NCBI GenBank assembly: GCA_028564705.1
Contig: JAPXFQ010001688.1
Coordinates: forward strand, 682,001-746,000
DNA from: Apricaphanius iberus
Lineage: Eukaryota; Chordata; Actinopteri; Cyprinodontiformes; Aphaniidae
Direction: 5' to 3'
DNA length: 64,000 nucleotides
A model generated the notes under the pieces. The model saw only the letters and a list, made by a program, of their open reading frames with translations. It was not told where the DNA came from and made no database searches. How positions within the stretch are numbered: the stretch's first letter is position 1; the number at the start of each line of letters is the position of its first letter. This document shows, one piece after another, positions 21,893-31,677 of the stretch. The position numbers and the translations under genes were made by a program.

Positions 21893-22846
21893 AATTTAAA
21901 ATACTAACATAATTAAAAAATATGTATAATATAATGGTTAATAATAGGGATGTCCGATATTATCGGCCTGAAGTCATTATTGGCCGATATTGGCATTAAA
22001 ATGTAATATCGGAAATTATCGGTATCGGTTTTTATTTTTTTAATAAGATGAGTTTTTCACACCATACACATATTATATATCAAACTTTTCAGCTACTTCT
22101 TTTCTCTCTCGAATGTAAAAATATAACAGATTTGAGGTTTAGTTTTTGAGGTATTATTTGTTTGAGATAACTTTCAATATATCAAAAAAAGCTTCTTCTG
22201 GGCTAACCTTGACCGTCTATCGGGCACACTTGGTGACGTCATCAGCCACAAAGGTATAATGTTGTTTACGTTTTCTAAAAGTAGAAAATTGTCCTGAGTA
22301 GTGGGCCTTTGTCAGTATTCTCTGTGTGAGAAAATGTTCCAGCTACTTTTGAAGACAAAATAAAAATGGCACCTTTTTCAATTGCCTAACTAAAATTGTA
22401 GTACTTATCACATTTTCTAAATTCTTAAAACTCAAGTATGCATGACACAATATATTTCATTGTGGTTACCTAAAAGGGTTTAGTAGTTTTTGTTTTTTAT
22501 GAGGGAGGGTCCCCACATATCGGTATCGGCTTATATCGGTATTGGAAATTATGAGTCAGGCTATATCGGTATATTGGATATCGGTATAAAAGCCAATATC
22601 GGTCCCTAGTTAATAATATTACTTTCCTTTTAATTTACTGATGTTACTCAAGTTTCCTGATTTGTTTCTGTGTCTTACAAATTTAGTTATGATAGATATG
22701 ATTAGTTCATTGAAGAATAACAAAATGACCGGGGAAGCACTTAAAATATATATTTTACGTTTTGTGATATTTATTGATAATTATTTTTATCGATCAATAT
22801 GACTATTCCAGTATCGATATGCTCTTTTTCTATATTGTCCAGCCCT
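21893..22846. mobile_element. TATCGAT-type DNA element end, copy c, split by a hAT
   Basis: The halves 21893-21944 and 22609-22846 join to reproduce copy a at 15.36 kb: ACTAACATAATT, ATAATGGTTAATAA, then TATTACTTTCC, ACTGATGTTACTCAAG, CGATCAATATGACTATTCC and a TATATTGTCCAGCCCTA end. The interrupting hAT removes nothing; it only duplicates 8 bp. Confidence 0.72.
21945..22608. mobile_element. Non-autonomous hAT with perfect 8-bp target duplication
   Basis: Begins TAGGGATGTCCGATATTATC and ends AATATCGGTCCCTA. Its subterminal regions are packed with TATCGG motifs on both sides, typical of the teleost GGGATGTCCGATA elements. GTTAATAA flanks both sides exactly (21937-21944 and 22609-22616). No coding capacity is visible in 664 bp. 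Confidence 0.9.
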
Positions 22847-25457
22847 ATGTGAGAGAATGAAATTTAAAAACAAATACAAACATGATAATCTATTAATGAA
22901 ATAAAAGGACAGAAGTGCAAGGAGCAATTTAGGTAAAGTATAAGAAACTAATTTATGCAAAATAATGTGTAGATAAAACAGATAAAACATAATCAGATAA
23001 TAAGATTCCAACAAGGTTTCCTTTATGAAAGATTCTACAATGCTACAAAAAATAACTTTAATGACTCCTTACTCAATAGACTTTTTTAAACAAAAGAGGA
23101 TTGTTCTTGGCCCCACCGTTCAGTGCTTATTTAAGGGACATTCTCTGATTAGATTTCTAGTTTCTGACTGACTTATGACCAACCGGAGCTGGTTATTCAA
23201 TTGGCCTTTTCTGCTCCCCTTTGTATTTTTTTATTTTTTTTTTATATACATAGTCATGGTATTGAATATTTTAGGACGTGAAACACATTTGAAACTCCTA
23301 ATACCTAATTCCTAATACCTAGCCAAAGTCAAAGCTGAACCCAGTGCCTGGAGATAGTGACGTAGATTTATAGACAATTTCTCAAAATCATTCCTGCAGA
23401 CCTTTGGTGTGCTGTGTTTTGCAGATGTTTGCTGTGATGTTCACATGCACAATCACCCAGCCCAACAACCCAACCACCTAATTACATCCCATTTCTTTCC
23501 CCGTATTACTGGGTTCCACATCGATTTCTATTTTCAGACACTCTGATCCCCACATTTACTGCCCTTTTCTCTGTATAGCAAGACTCTTCCCATAATTCTT
23601 GTTTGTGTATCAAACACATCTACAGGATTGTTTCTTGAAATTTGATAAGATCTCAGGTGGATAGATTAGGAAGTTTTCAGAAGGAAAATGAAATGTTTTT
23701 GAACATGTGAGGTGGGAAGGCATCTACATGTTTGATGATTAATGAGGACCTCTCTTTCTTTTTTAGAGTATGACAGGATGGGTTTAGGCCAACCCATCTC
23801 TTGGATAATGGGCTTTATTTTATTTGTCTGACACAAACATCCATCACAAATCCACCTGAATTTCTGACATTTGTCCATGTTGTGCTGTTTTACCCTTAAA
23901 CCAAAACAAAGGAGGATAAAGAATTTATTTAAAGAGGAATAGCCTTATTTGGTATTACTTTAACATGAAATGAATCATAGCTTTTTTATTGCTTCAATTG
24001 GGAAAATAGCATGTATTTCGGATCTCTTCTAGTGTTTACAATTACGTTGAAGTAGAGACTCTGGGTAAAAGCCTTGAAAGACAAGCAAGTATTAAACCAT
24101 CAGCCTTTCTGAGCAGGATGACAACCTGAATAAATCAAATGGAGGCAAAGCTGAGAAAACGTAAAAGGACAGATACGGTTCCAAACGCACAAGCATGCAA
24201 AGCTACGGAGAGGCTTCTGTAATATTTCTTTCCAGTGTCATAGCAATAAAGCATGCTGAACTGAAAATGTATTTAAACCAAAAGACCCTGAGAGGAGATT
24301 AGGAAAGAAAGATAAGCTAGATTAGAGGTCTTAGGGCAGAAAGTGTGCTGAGGAATTTGACCGTAATAAATACAAAATCTGCTTTTTTATCACCTTTCTG
24401 GACAAATATCTGAAATTTGACACAAGTGAAGCTACATGTGACCATTTATTACTATGTTTTTTATATGATTGGCAAATTAGAATGAATATCAGCAGTGGCA
24501 GTTTTCGAGACGGGTAATATGGCTCACTGCCCGGGATGTCACCTAATCAGGGAGCGGCACAAGTACTCAGAAATAGAACATTTTATGTCACTTGTGCACT
24601 TGAGAAGTTACCTGTTTCTGCTTATTTGTACGTCAATTCCATCATTGTTTCTTACAGTGTATGCACAATGAGAAAATACAACTCATATTAAGCTGGCTAA
24701 TTGTATTGGAAACAAGTCACCATGCCTAGTCTGCATCTATGCAGCAACAAACCGAGAGAAATATCAATTAGACTTGCTACCCTTGGACCACTTTTGACTG
24801 ACAAAGATCACTTCAAAGTACGAACACGCCACAAGAACTGCAATGTTCCATCTCCTCCTGATTCACCGTTATCAAACTCAAAAACATATCTGTGTTTGAG
24901 GACAAAATGTTAATTTGTTTGAAAATACCCAGCTGCAATAATAATAATGAGTAGAAAATAAACCACATCACCTGACAATTGAAACGTTTGCATTGAAAAC
25001 TATATATGCAAATCATACATACAGAAGTTACTTATGAGGTTTATTTTTATTTTTCTATGCCCATATGCTGGGTGTTTCAGAACATCAATGTATTGCAGCT
25101 TCGAGCAGCAGATTGCCCAGGGCCCCATCCATCCAATGGCCATCACGGCATGTCAGGCTTCCACATCCCATACAACAGATCCAAAATTGTAGCCTGTGCG
25201 AAATTGAAATTGAGTGTAGCAAATCGTTCCCCCACACACACCACCATATTTTTCATGAAATATGCCACTTGTGGCTTCATCTCTAGGGTGGACCATGCTG
25301 TACCTCGTAGATTATGCAGTTAAAAAGCATTGGAAAGGAAAAAATATATAAATAAATACATGAATAAATAGGCAACAATCCGGTCCCAAAATGTCCCAAG
25401 CTCCCTAATCCTCCTCGTGGACAAGTGGATTAATGGGCGACAAGCCCCAAATACGCT

Positions 25458-25459
<2 letters not shown>
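22847..25459. other. No recognised feature
   Basis: About 2.6 kb free of recognised repeats. Short open frames occur on both strands (for example 23666-23878 minus, 24701-24913 plus) but lack motifs and splice support. A weak exon-like segment at 25,081-25,198 is discussed in the findings. Confidence 0.45.

Positions 25460-25500
<41 letters not shown>
25460..25500. repeat. (CA)n microsatellite
   Basis: About 20 uninterrupted CA units followed by a TATATC-rich stretch to about 25520. Confidence 0.98.
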
Positions 25501-25506
<6 letters not shown>

Positions 25507-26164
25507 CTATATCTATATATAAAATTTGAAACACTGATTTTTGCCCAGACTGGAGAAATCACCACACCCTCTCGAAGTGGGACATGCAAGCTGATCTCAC
25601 CCTCCTAGTATCAGGTTTACCGCTCTCTCTGTCGTCTAATTTTTTTTAGATAAGGAGCCTTATGCACCTCTACGAACTTACAATATTCGGGTTATTTTAG
25701 GTTAGATGTTTTGGACATTTCAGTTGAGTTAGGTTAAACATTTGAACCCCAAAACCAGACTGATATCCCCCTTTTCAGGCACATTAACCAGTACACGCGT
25801 AACAGCTAGAACTACATGGCTTAAACCACCTGTGAATGTGCGGAGCGGTTGGCACATTGTTCGCACTCCTCTGCAGGGATGATGCATGCTCAGGGATGCT
25901 GCAGCGGCAGGACTCTGGCGTCCGTGTGTTCGTGCAGACCCTTGATTAAAGTTTGATCCAACCCCAGCAACAGACTGTGGTTTTTTGTATATGTAAAGAA
26001 AACCAAAAACACTTATTTCCACCTATTCCATATCCACTTTTAACGCAGACAACAGCTTTGACCTCCAGCCGCCCCCCCTCCAGAAGAAAAACAAAAAACA
26101 AGAGCGCACAGCGTGTCGTTGTTTCTATATACAAGATATGATTTGAATTTGAGAGTTTACTCAC
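25501..26164. other. Transition into CpG-rich region
   Basis: From about 25,780 the sequence becomes less A+T-rich (ACGCGTAAC, GCAGCGGCAGG). It lies downstream of the minus-strand first exon, so it would be the start of its first intron. No coding exon is supported. Confidence 0.4.
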
Positions 26165-26560
26165 CGGTTAGTATTTTCTCTTGGTGTTGAATCCTAATCT
26201 TCTTGTCTATATGTCTTCATCAGATTGAGGAGTCAGGTTTTCTTCTGTTCTCTTAGCGTAGGCACGCACAAACCCCACAGCCGGTCTCAACCCCGCGTCT
26301 CTGTTCGGTTTGGTTCAGTTTGTCCCGGAGAAAGAGGAGGACAGACCTGCAGGACGCAGTTTATCCATCCTGGTCGAGGGCGCAAGAAGAGGCGCGCGGC
26401 GCCCGAAAATCAGCCCAGATAACAGCGTATCCTTCCGAAAGTTCAATGCAAAAGTGCTGCTTAAAACGTGACAGTGTGCAAGTTAGAATGGGAGCACATC
26501 CGCCTCCCGGAGGGAAAGTTTAAACACAGGAGAGGACGGGCTTTGATGGGATGAGAGGGA
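26165..26560 (-). promoter_or_regulatory. CpG-rich promoter and probable non-coding first exon, minus strand
   Basis: CpG density is far above the rest of the window (for example CGCGCGGCGCCCG on plus near 26,394). On the minus strand the block ends CTAACCG|GTGAGTAAAC, a strong splice donor between 26,165 and 26,164. The minus-strand transcript contains only short upstream frames (one ATG frame of 17 codons ending SFSGTN, another beginning MKTYRQED), so this looks like 5' UTR with the start codon in a later exon. The transcription start is not visible and is placed near 26.56-26.6 kb by composition. The gene would run toward position 1, but I could not identify its coding exons. Confidence 0.58.
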
Positions 26561-26666
26561 AACGTCTGTGAATGACTCTGACACAGGAGCTGAATGAGGG
26601 AGGGACGAAGGAAGAGAGAGAGAAGGAGAAAGCAAGAGAAACCAGACCAAAAGTCCAACACGCTCA

Positions 26667-26669
26667 CTC

Positions 26670-26713
<44 letters not shown>

Positions 26714-26730
26714 CCGAGAGAGAGAGAGAG
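26667..26730. repeat. (TA)n with CTCGG/CCGAG inverted arms, then (GA)n
   Basis: CTCGG at 26,667-26,671 leads into a TA tract that ends ATATACCGAG, followed by GA repeats. The whole TA block is therefore an inverted repeat able to extrude. It sits just upstream of the CpG promoter in minus-strand sense. Confidence 0.9.
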
Positions 26731-26849
26731 CAGACAATAATATCCATACATGTAAGATAATATAACCATTTTTGGATAACTGTAAACAGGCTTGTAGCTG
26801 TTTACATTAGAAGGGAAGGTAATTAATTTGAAACCTTTAAAAAACACAG

Positions 26850-27128
26850 ACTGGGAGGAAGGAATGGGAGAAGAAAAGAGTAATTAGAGAGAGAAATGAG
26901 GTGCAAAAAAGAAGTGAAACAGAAGGGAGGGTGAAAAGTAAACTAACGTCTGGAAGAAATGAAGGAAGGTGGAAGGGAAGGTAAAACAAAAAAGACAGTG
27001 AATGAAGGTTAGAAAGAACAAAGAAACAGGAAGCATGGAATGATGAAGGAAGGAATGGTTGAAGTGAACATAAGAAGTAGTAAGGATGGATGAAAGGTGA
27101 AAAGAATAAATAAAGAAGAAAAATAAAA
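26850..27128. repeat. Purine-rich GGAA/GAAA tract
   Basis: Irregular purine-rich plus strand (GGAAGGAATGGGAGAAG, GAAGGAAGGTGGAAGGGAAGG). The minus-strand L/F/S-rich open frames are composition artefacts. Confidence 0.75.
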
Positions 27129-28414
27129 ATATTTTTTCCATACACTCCCCATGTAGTTTTATTTTTCTATATTCATCCCACACCTAGAAAGTGTCTACCT
27201 TAAACATTAAATACACCCAAGCAAAGCAAACACATTTTAACAGCAACTGAACTTTATTTATTACATCCTGGTGCGTTCCCTCTACTCCCCCCAATGAGTC
27301 AACCGACCAGGCTTACCAATACATAACTCTTAAACAGGACTTTTTACCAGCTGAACCTGACAGAGATTGTTCAGCACAGGTGCTGCTAATAACACACATT
27401 GATGGATGCACCATAATAGGACCTGGAGGCTGAGCAGCCAGACTAAATCAGCTTGAGATGCTGATGAAACAGCCATTGCTATGCTGTGCAGATTTCCGAG
27501 CAGACTGACAGAAAATGGGAGATCGGCAAACCTAACTCACCTCAACCCGCCCGCCCGTGCACGTTCTAAATCCGTCTTCCTCACCGAAGACGCACATGAA
27601 AACACGTAAGCAACAATCAGCATTAAAGTAAATTATAACAGTAATTAGCTTCCCGCCACCTTAGCTTTTAGACTAATCACCCTTTAGCTATAAATCCCCC
27701 ATTTGATCTGTGCATTACACTCATCCATTAGAAAAGATATGTCTCCTTAACTCTTGTTGTTCAGCTTTCATTCTGTTGACATCTTATGCTGTGCATTCGG
27801 GCATTTTACCCTCCTCCCATTGCCATAGATCAAAACCTGCACCTTATCCTGGAAAGCTACGCCCTACGCAGACCCACAGGCTACACTAAAACTGGCTTCA
27901 TTAATAAGTGTCAGAAGTCAGCAGTCCATTGCAACATTACATCATTATAACCTGAGTTTTTACAACATCATGTATTTGTAGGCTGGCTGTAAGGAAATTA
28001 TAACTCATACATGGGTAAATACAGTACGGTTGGTGAGCTGTCCACCCCCTCGATTGCCATGTGGGAACTTTTGCACATGGGTCTTGTAGTTTATTTTAGA
28101 TGTAAATTGCCTTGGCCTCATTCACACATTGTTCATATCACTGCATATTTTCGATGAAATATATTTGTATCTTTTAGAAATATCTCAGTGGTAGATGTGC
28201 TCAATACCACAGTAAATTTAGGCTAGATTCCAACATTAAACCCTAGTACCTCTGCAGCAACCTCTACGGAAAGGTAAAGCTCACTGAAAAGAATGGCGAT
28301 TCCATCTATATGTGGCAGCTTTATTCTACCTCAGACTCCTGTTATTTTCTCTAAGATAACAAAGTCACTGCGTCAGCTGTCATATACTGTACCGATGGTA
28401 AACTAGCTAGATAT
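27129..28414. other. No recognised repeat; unique-looking DNA
   Basis: About 1.3 kb with balanced composition and no recognised transposon. The part around 27,540-27,720 holds homeodomain-like TAATTAG motifs. It could be regulatory, but this is not demonstrable from one sequence. Confidence 0.4.
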
Positions 28415-28698
28415 CACACTGACTGGCCGCTTTATTAGGTGCATCTTGCGAGTACCATATTGGCCCCAAATTTTGACTGTGAATTAATGAATTAAAGTGA
28501 ATTTATTCTTCGTGGCATAATACTTTTGGAATAAAACTATTTGTTGGAATGGGATCTGGTTTCTGTTTAGGCTTCTGGAGTACACTGAACCCATTATGAT
28601 GTTCAAGGGAGAAGTTTAAGTTGATTTGAGCTGTATGACATGGTGCAGTATTCTGCATGAAGTAGGCATTGGAAGATGAGTACTCTGTTGCTGTAAAA

Positions 28699-29539
28699 CA
28701 CAGATGTCAAACTCAAGGCCCGGGGGCTAAATCCGGCCTGCCATATCCATTTATGTGGCCCTCTGAACCCTAGAGGAATATATAAATAGAACCTTTAAAG
28801 TGACAGTGTGTAGTTTTTGCAGTAAATCTTTGAAAATAGCCATTAAAATATTATGTAATAATAATTACATAAAGCACATTAATTGCAAAATATTGGCAAT
28901 ATTGTAAAATATGATTTTAAAAAAGAGTTTTAAAATACAAAGGCGCGGGTCCTCTTTTAAGGGGAAAACCATATTAGATGACGTCTTTACTTCTACAAGA
29001 GCCCGGACAGAAAAAGCGCATGGAACACGCCCGGTATTAAAACATTGATTTCCCCTCAAAATGCAAAAAAGTTTCGCCGTAAATACATTTTTCCCTTTCG
29101 CTAGTTCCAAGCGATGAAAGAGAGACTGATGTGTTCGTCATGTTGCTGCAAATGGATAATTCTCAGGGAATTGAGCGTTTGAAAACAGCACTAGTGTGAC
29201 CTCCGTTATTGAGTTTCTTACTCGAAGACACTAATACTGCATGCTTGTGATAATTTAGGTATGCACTTCCCTCTACTGGCCGAAAATTACACACTGTGCC
29301 TTTAAGTTCTATTTCTGTGCACATAAATACTATTTTATTAGTCAAATCAAATCAGTTTTCATTTGAATAGTATCATTTCATTTTAATTTCTAGAAGTGCA
29401 TCTCAAATCCAGATAAGATATTTATTAATATTTAAAGTGTTTATTAGTTTGATAGTTTTATCGTTACTTTCTGCCACAACCGTCCCTTTAAGGACATTCA
29501 GGATCGTGGCCCTAATTCAAAATGAGTTTGACACCCCTG
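28699..29539. mobile_element. hAT element (copy 2 of the GTGTCAAACT family), in the Tc1
   Basis: Begins CACAGATGTCAAACTC and ends GAGTTTGACACCCCTG. CTGTAAAA flanks both sides exactly (28691-28698 and 29540-29547), the 8-bp duplication expected of hAT. Removing it and one CTGTAAAA restores the Tc1 reading. Its own sequence is about 330 bp because a TTAA element occupies the middle. No transposase is present. Confidence 0.92.
28795..29305. mobile_element. TTAA-flanked non-autonomous element, copy 2, in the hAT
   Basis: Begins TTAAAGTGACAGTGTGTAG and ends TACACACTGTGCCTTTAA. The surrounding hAT sequence AATAGAACC...GTTCTATTT is continuous, without the insert, in hAT copy 1 at 18342-18360, where the site reads ATAA. 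That pre-insertion site fixes the boundaries independently. 511 bp, no coding capacity. Confidence 0.9.
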
Positions 29540-30050
29540 CTGTAAAAGGATAGACATGATCAGAAAAAACGAAAAAAAATAAAAATAAAGTACTGATGGA
29601 ACAAAATGTCTCCAAAACCATTTTAGCAAATTAAAATTAAAAAATGAAAATTCAGGCACATTGAACCAGAAAGCAACCATCCCTAGAACTTATTATTATG
29701 TATTTTCAGTTAGCATTTCTGAATTATGGGTTAGGGTTATCAGCCTCTTGCTCTTGGCTGATATTAGTGGTACCTGTTGTGGTCTTCTGTTGCTGTAGCC
29801 CATTTCATCCAAGGTTCAATATGCCGTGCATTTAAGGAAGATATGCTGCCATCTTTGCTAATATCAAGTGGTTATTTGATATACTGTTGCCTTTTTGTCA
29901 TCTCAAAATGAGTATGTCTTAAATGACCTTTTTCACATTCTGATGTTCGATTTAAACTTTAGTGAGTCCTTTTCATCACATCTATGTGCCTAAATGCACT
30001 GAGCTGCTAGTTGTGTGAAATAGCATTTGAACTTGTGTACCTGTTGCAAT

Positions 30051-30810
30051 TTGAATATATGTTTCAGAGCTATAGATTTTAAACCTTCATACATATAAGA
30101 CAAAGAGTAGCTCATTTCATTCAGTTAGTCAGCAGATTTCTGCACTTTATGATATACCCATAGGCATTTCTAGCCCATTTGTTGGGTTCTGAAGCTCCTA
30201 AAACTGAGTCAAAGCACTCCCACTGTTTTTTGTTAACAAACTAGGAAAGTGTAAAAAATATACAGTCTTTGCTTGAAATTTGTTAATGTTTTTTTACCTG
30301 TTTTTATGTTGTAACATGTTTTTCCTAGCTGTCTTTACATGCATTATACACGTATAATGCACGCGGGAGACTGCTACAGAGAGCTGCATGTTCAGCAAAC
30401 CAGCGAAGGCAAGAAACTTAGCTGTTTTCACCAAGCAAACTCTAAGTTGTGTTGTGTTGTTGCATGCAAATAATGTTAGCTAAATGATTAGTTAATACAT
30501 GCCAAAATATAGCGTTAGACGAGTCACTGTCATCTGTTGCATCCTACTGGAGCATGTTGCAAGATGATATTAAAAGAACGCTGTTTTTTTCTGTATTAAT
30601 CTTTTTTTAAATCTTTTTTTCTGAATTAAGTAGATACATTTTAGTTATCATAATTCATCTCATAGAGATGCATATTTTTCAGCTTCTAGGTCTGAAATTA
30701 AGTCAAAGTGAAAAACAGTCAGGACATGTTTGAGTTTTTGTTTCTTTGAGAGGAACCCATAGAGTTGAGGTATGTCTGATGGGTATTCTTGGTTGTTTTT
30801 GTTATACTTA
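30051..30810. other. No recognised feature
   Basis: Unassigned DNA between the Tc1 nest and the RTE tail. Confidence 0.45.
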
Positions 30811-31118
30811 CAGAGACTAGAGCCGCTGCTCCTTCTCATTGGGAGGAGCCAGTTGAGGTGGGTCGGGCATCTGGTCAGGATGCCTCCTGGATCCCTTAGC
30901 TGGGAAAGGGTTCCGGGCACATCCCACAGGGAGGTAGCCAAGGGGAAGACCCAGGAAGGCACTTGAGGGACTATGTCTCTTGGCTGGCCTGGGAACACCT
31001 TGGGATTCCTCCCGAGGTGCTGGCCCAAGTAGCTGAGGAGAGGGAAGTTTGGGTCTCTCCGCTTAAGCTGCTGGCCCCGCGACCCGACCCCGGATAAGCA
31101 GACGATAATTGATGGATA
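30811..31118 (+). mobile_element. RTE/Rex3-like LINE, 3' end
   Basis: Plus-strand translation gives GRSQLRWVGHLVRMPPGSLS at about 30,838-30,900. This corresponds to the C-terminus of RTE/Rex3-type proteins (RRSQLRWFGHLVRMPPGRLP). Degenerate nucleotide matches follow (GACTATGTCTCTTGGCTGGC, GCGACCCGACCCCGGATAAG) and a vestigial GATGG tail. Frameshifts after about 30,920 destroy the frame. 5'-truncated, dead. Confidence 0.85.
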
Positions 31119-31324
31119 TTCTAACTACTGAAAATGCACAGGTACACATGTACACATTTTGAAACGTTTTAATCATCTAAATATTTTGAAAGTATCCTGG
31201 TTTGTTGCACATTCAAGTCTAGGTATGCCACTTAATCTTTATTTTTACCTTTAATGACTGCACAGTAAAGTTTTTGTTACCCTGTCCATAAAAGACACGT
31301 TGATTTTCACTCTTAAACTCAGTA

Positions 31325-31677
31325 TTTTATACCTGTCCAATTTTGAGTCTTAATTGATGTTTGTATTTCCTTCGATTTTGCTGCTGTTACAACTGAATTT
31401 CTCCTTGAGGTAAAATGAAGGATTGTTCTATTCAATTCTGTTCTGTTTAGTGACAGAGTGTACGAAAAATAGTTTGAAGTACGAAGCAGACAAAGCTGGG
31501 CAAAAATTCGATGTATCCTTTTAAAAAGGATACCTAAAACATAAAAATTTTATACCTTTCCAATTTTGAGTCTTAATTGACGTTTGTATTTCCTCCGATT
31601 TTGCTGCTGTTACAACTGAATTTCTCCTTGAGGTAAAATGAAGGATTGTTCTATTCAATTCAATTCTGTTCTGTTTC
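31325..31677 (+). repeat. Direct duplication of a 120-130 bp LINE-tail-like segment
   Basis: Copies at 31325-31448 and 31548-31677 share ACC..TCCAATTTTGAGTCT, TGCTGCTGTTACAACTGAAT, TTCTCCTTGAGGTAAAATG and AAGGATTGTTCTATTCAATT at well over 90 percent by eye. The text resembles the 3' tail of a fish LINE ending in ATTCT repeats. The 100-bp spacer contains the near-palindrome GTATCCTTTTAAAAAGGATAC. Confidence 0.85.

Larger units (their letters stand above)
28415..30050 (-). mobile_element. Tc1/mariner-type element, split by a hAT
   Basis: The left end has GGCCGCTTTATTAGGTGCAT, the TIR signature of a very common teleost Tc1 family. Downstream AAGTTGATTTGAGCTGTATG and GACATGGTGCAGTATTCTGC match its antisense transposase. 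The reading resumes after the hAT with AAAGGATAGACATGATCAG and continues through GTGGTTATTTGATATACTG, TGATGTTCGATTTAAACTT and CTAAATGCACTGAGCTGC. The right TIR is lost near TGTGTACCTG. Heavily degenerate and non-functional. Confidence 0.8.

Noticed and set aside
26225..26523. Plus-strand open frames in the CpG block
   Set aside because: The strong donor is on the other strand, no plus-strand donor fits, and CpG-rich DNA has few stops.
26837..27183. Two 100-residue minus-strand hydrophobic frames
   Set aside because: Same composition artefact as above, over the GGAA-rich tract.
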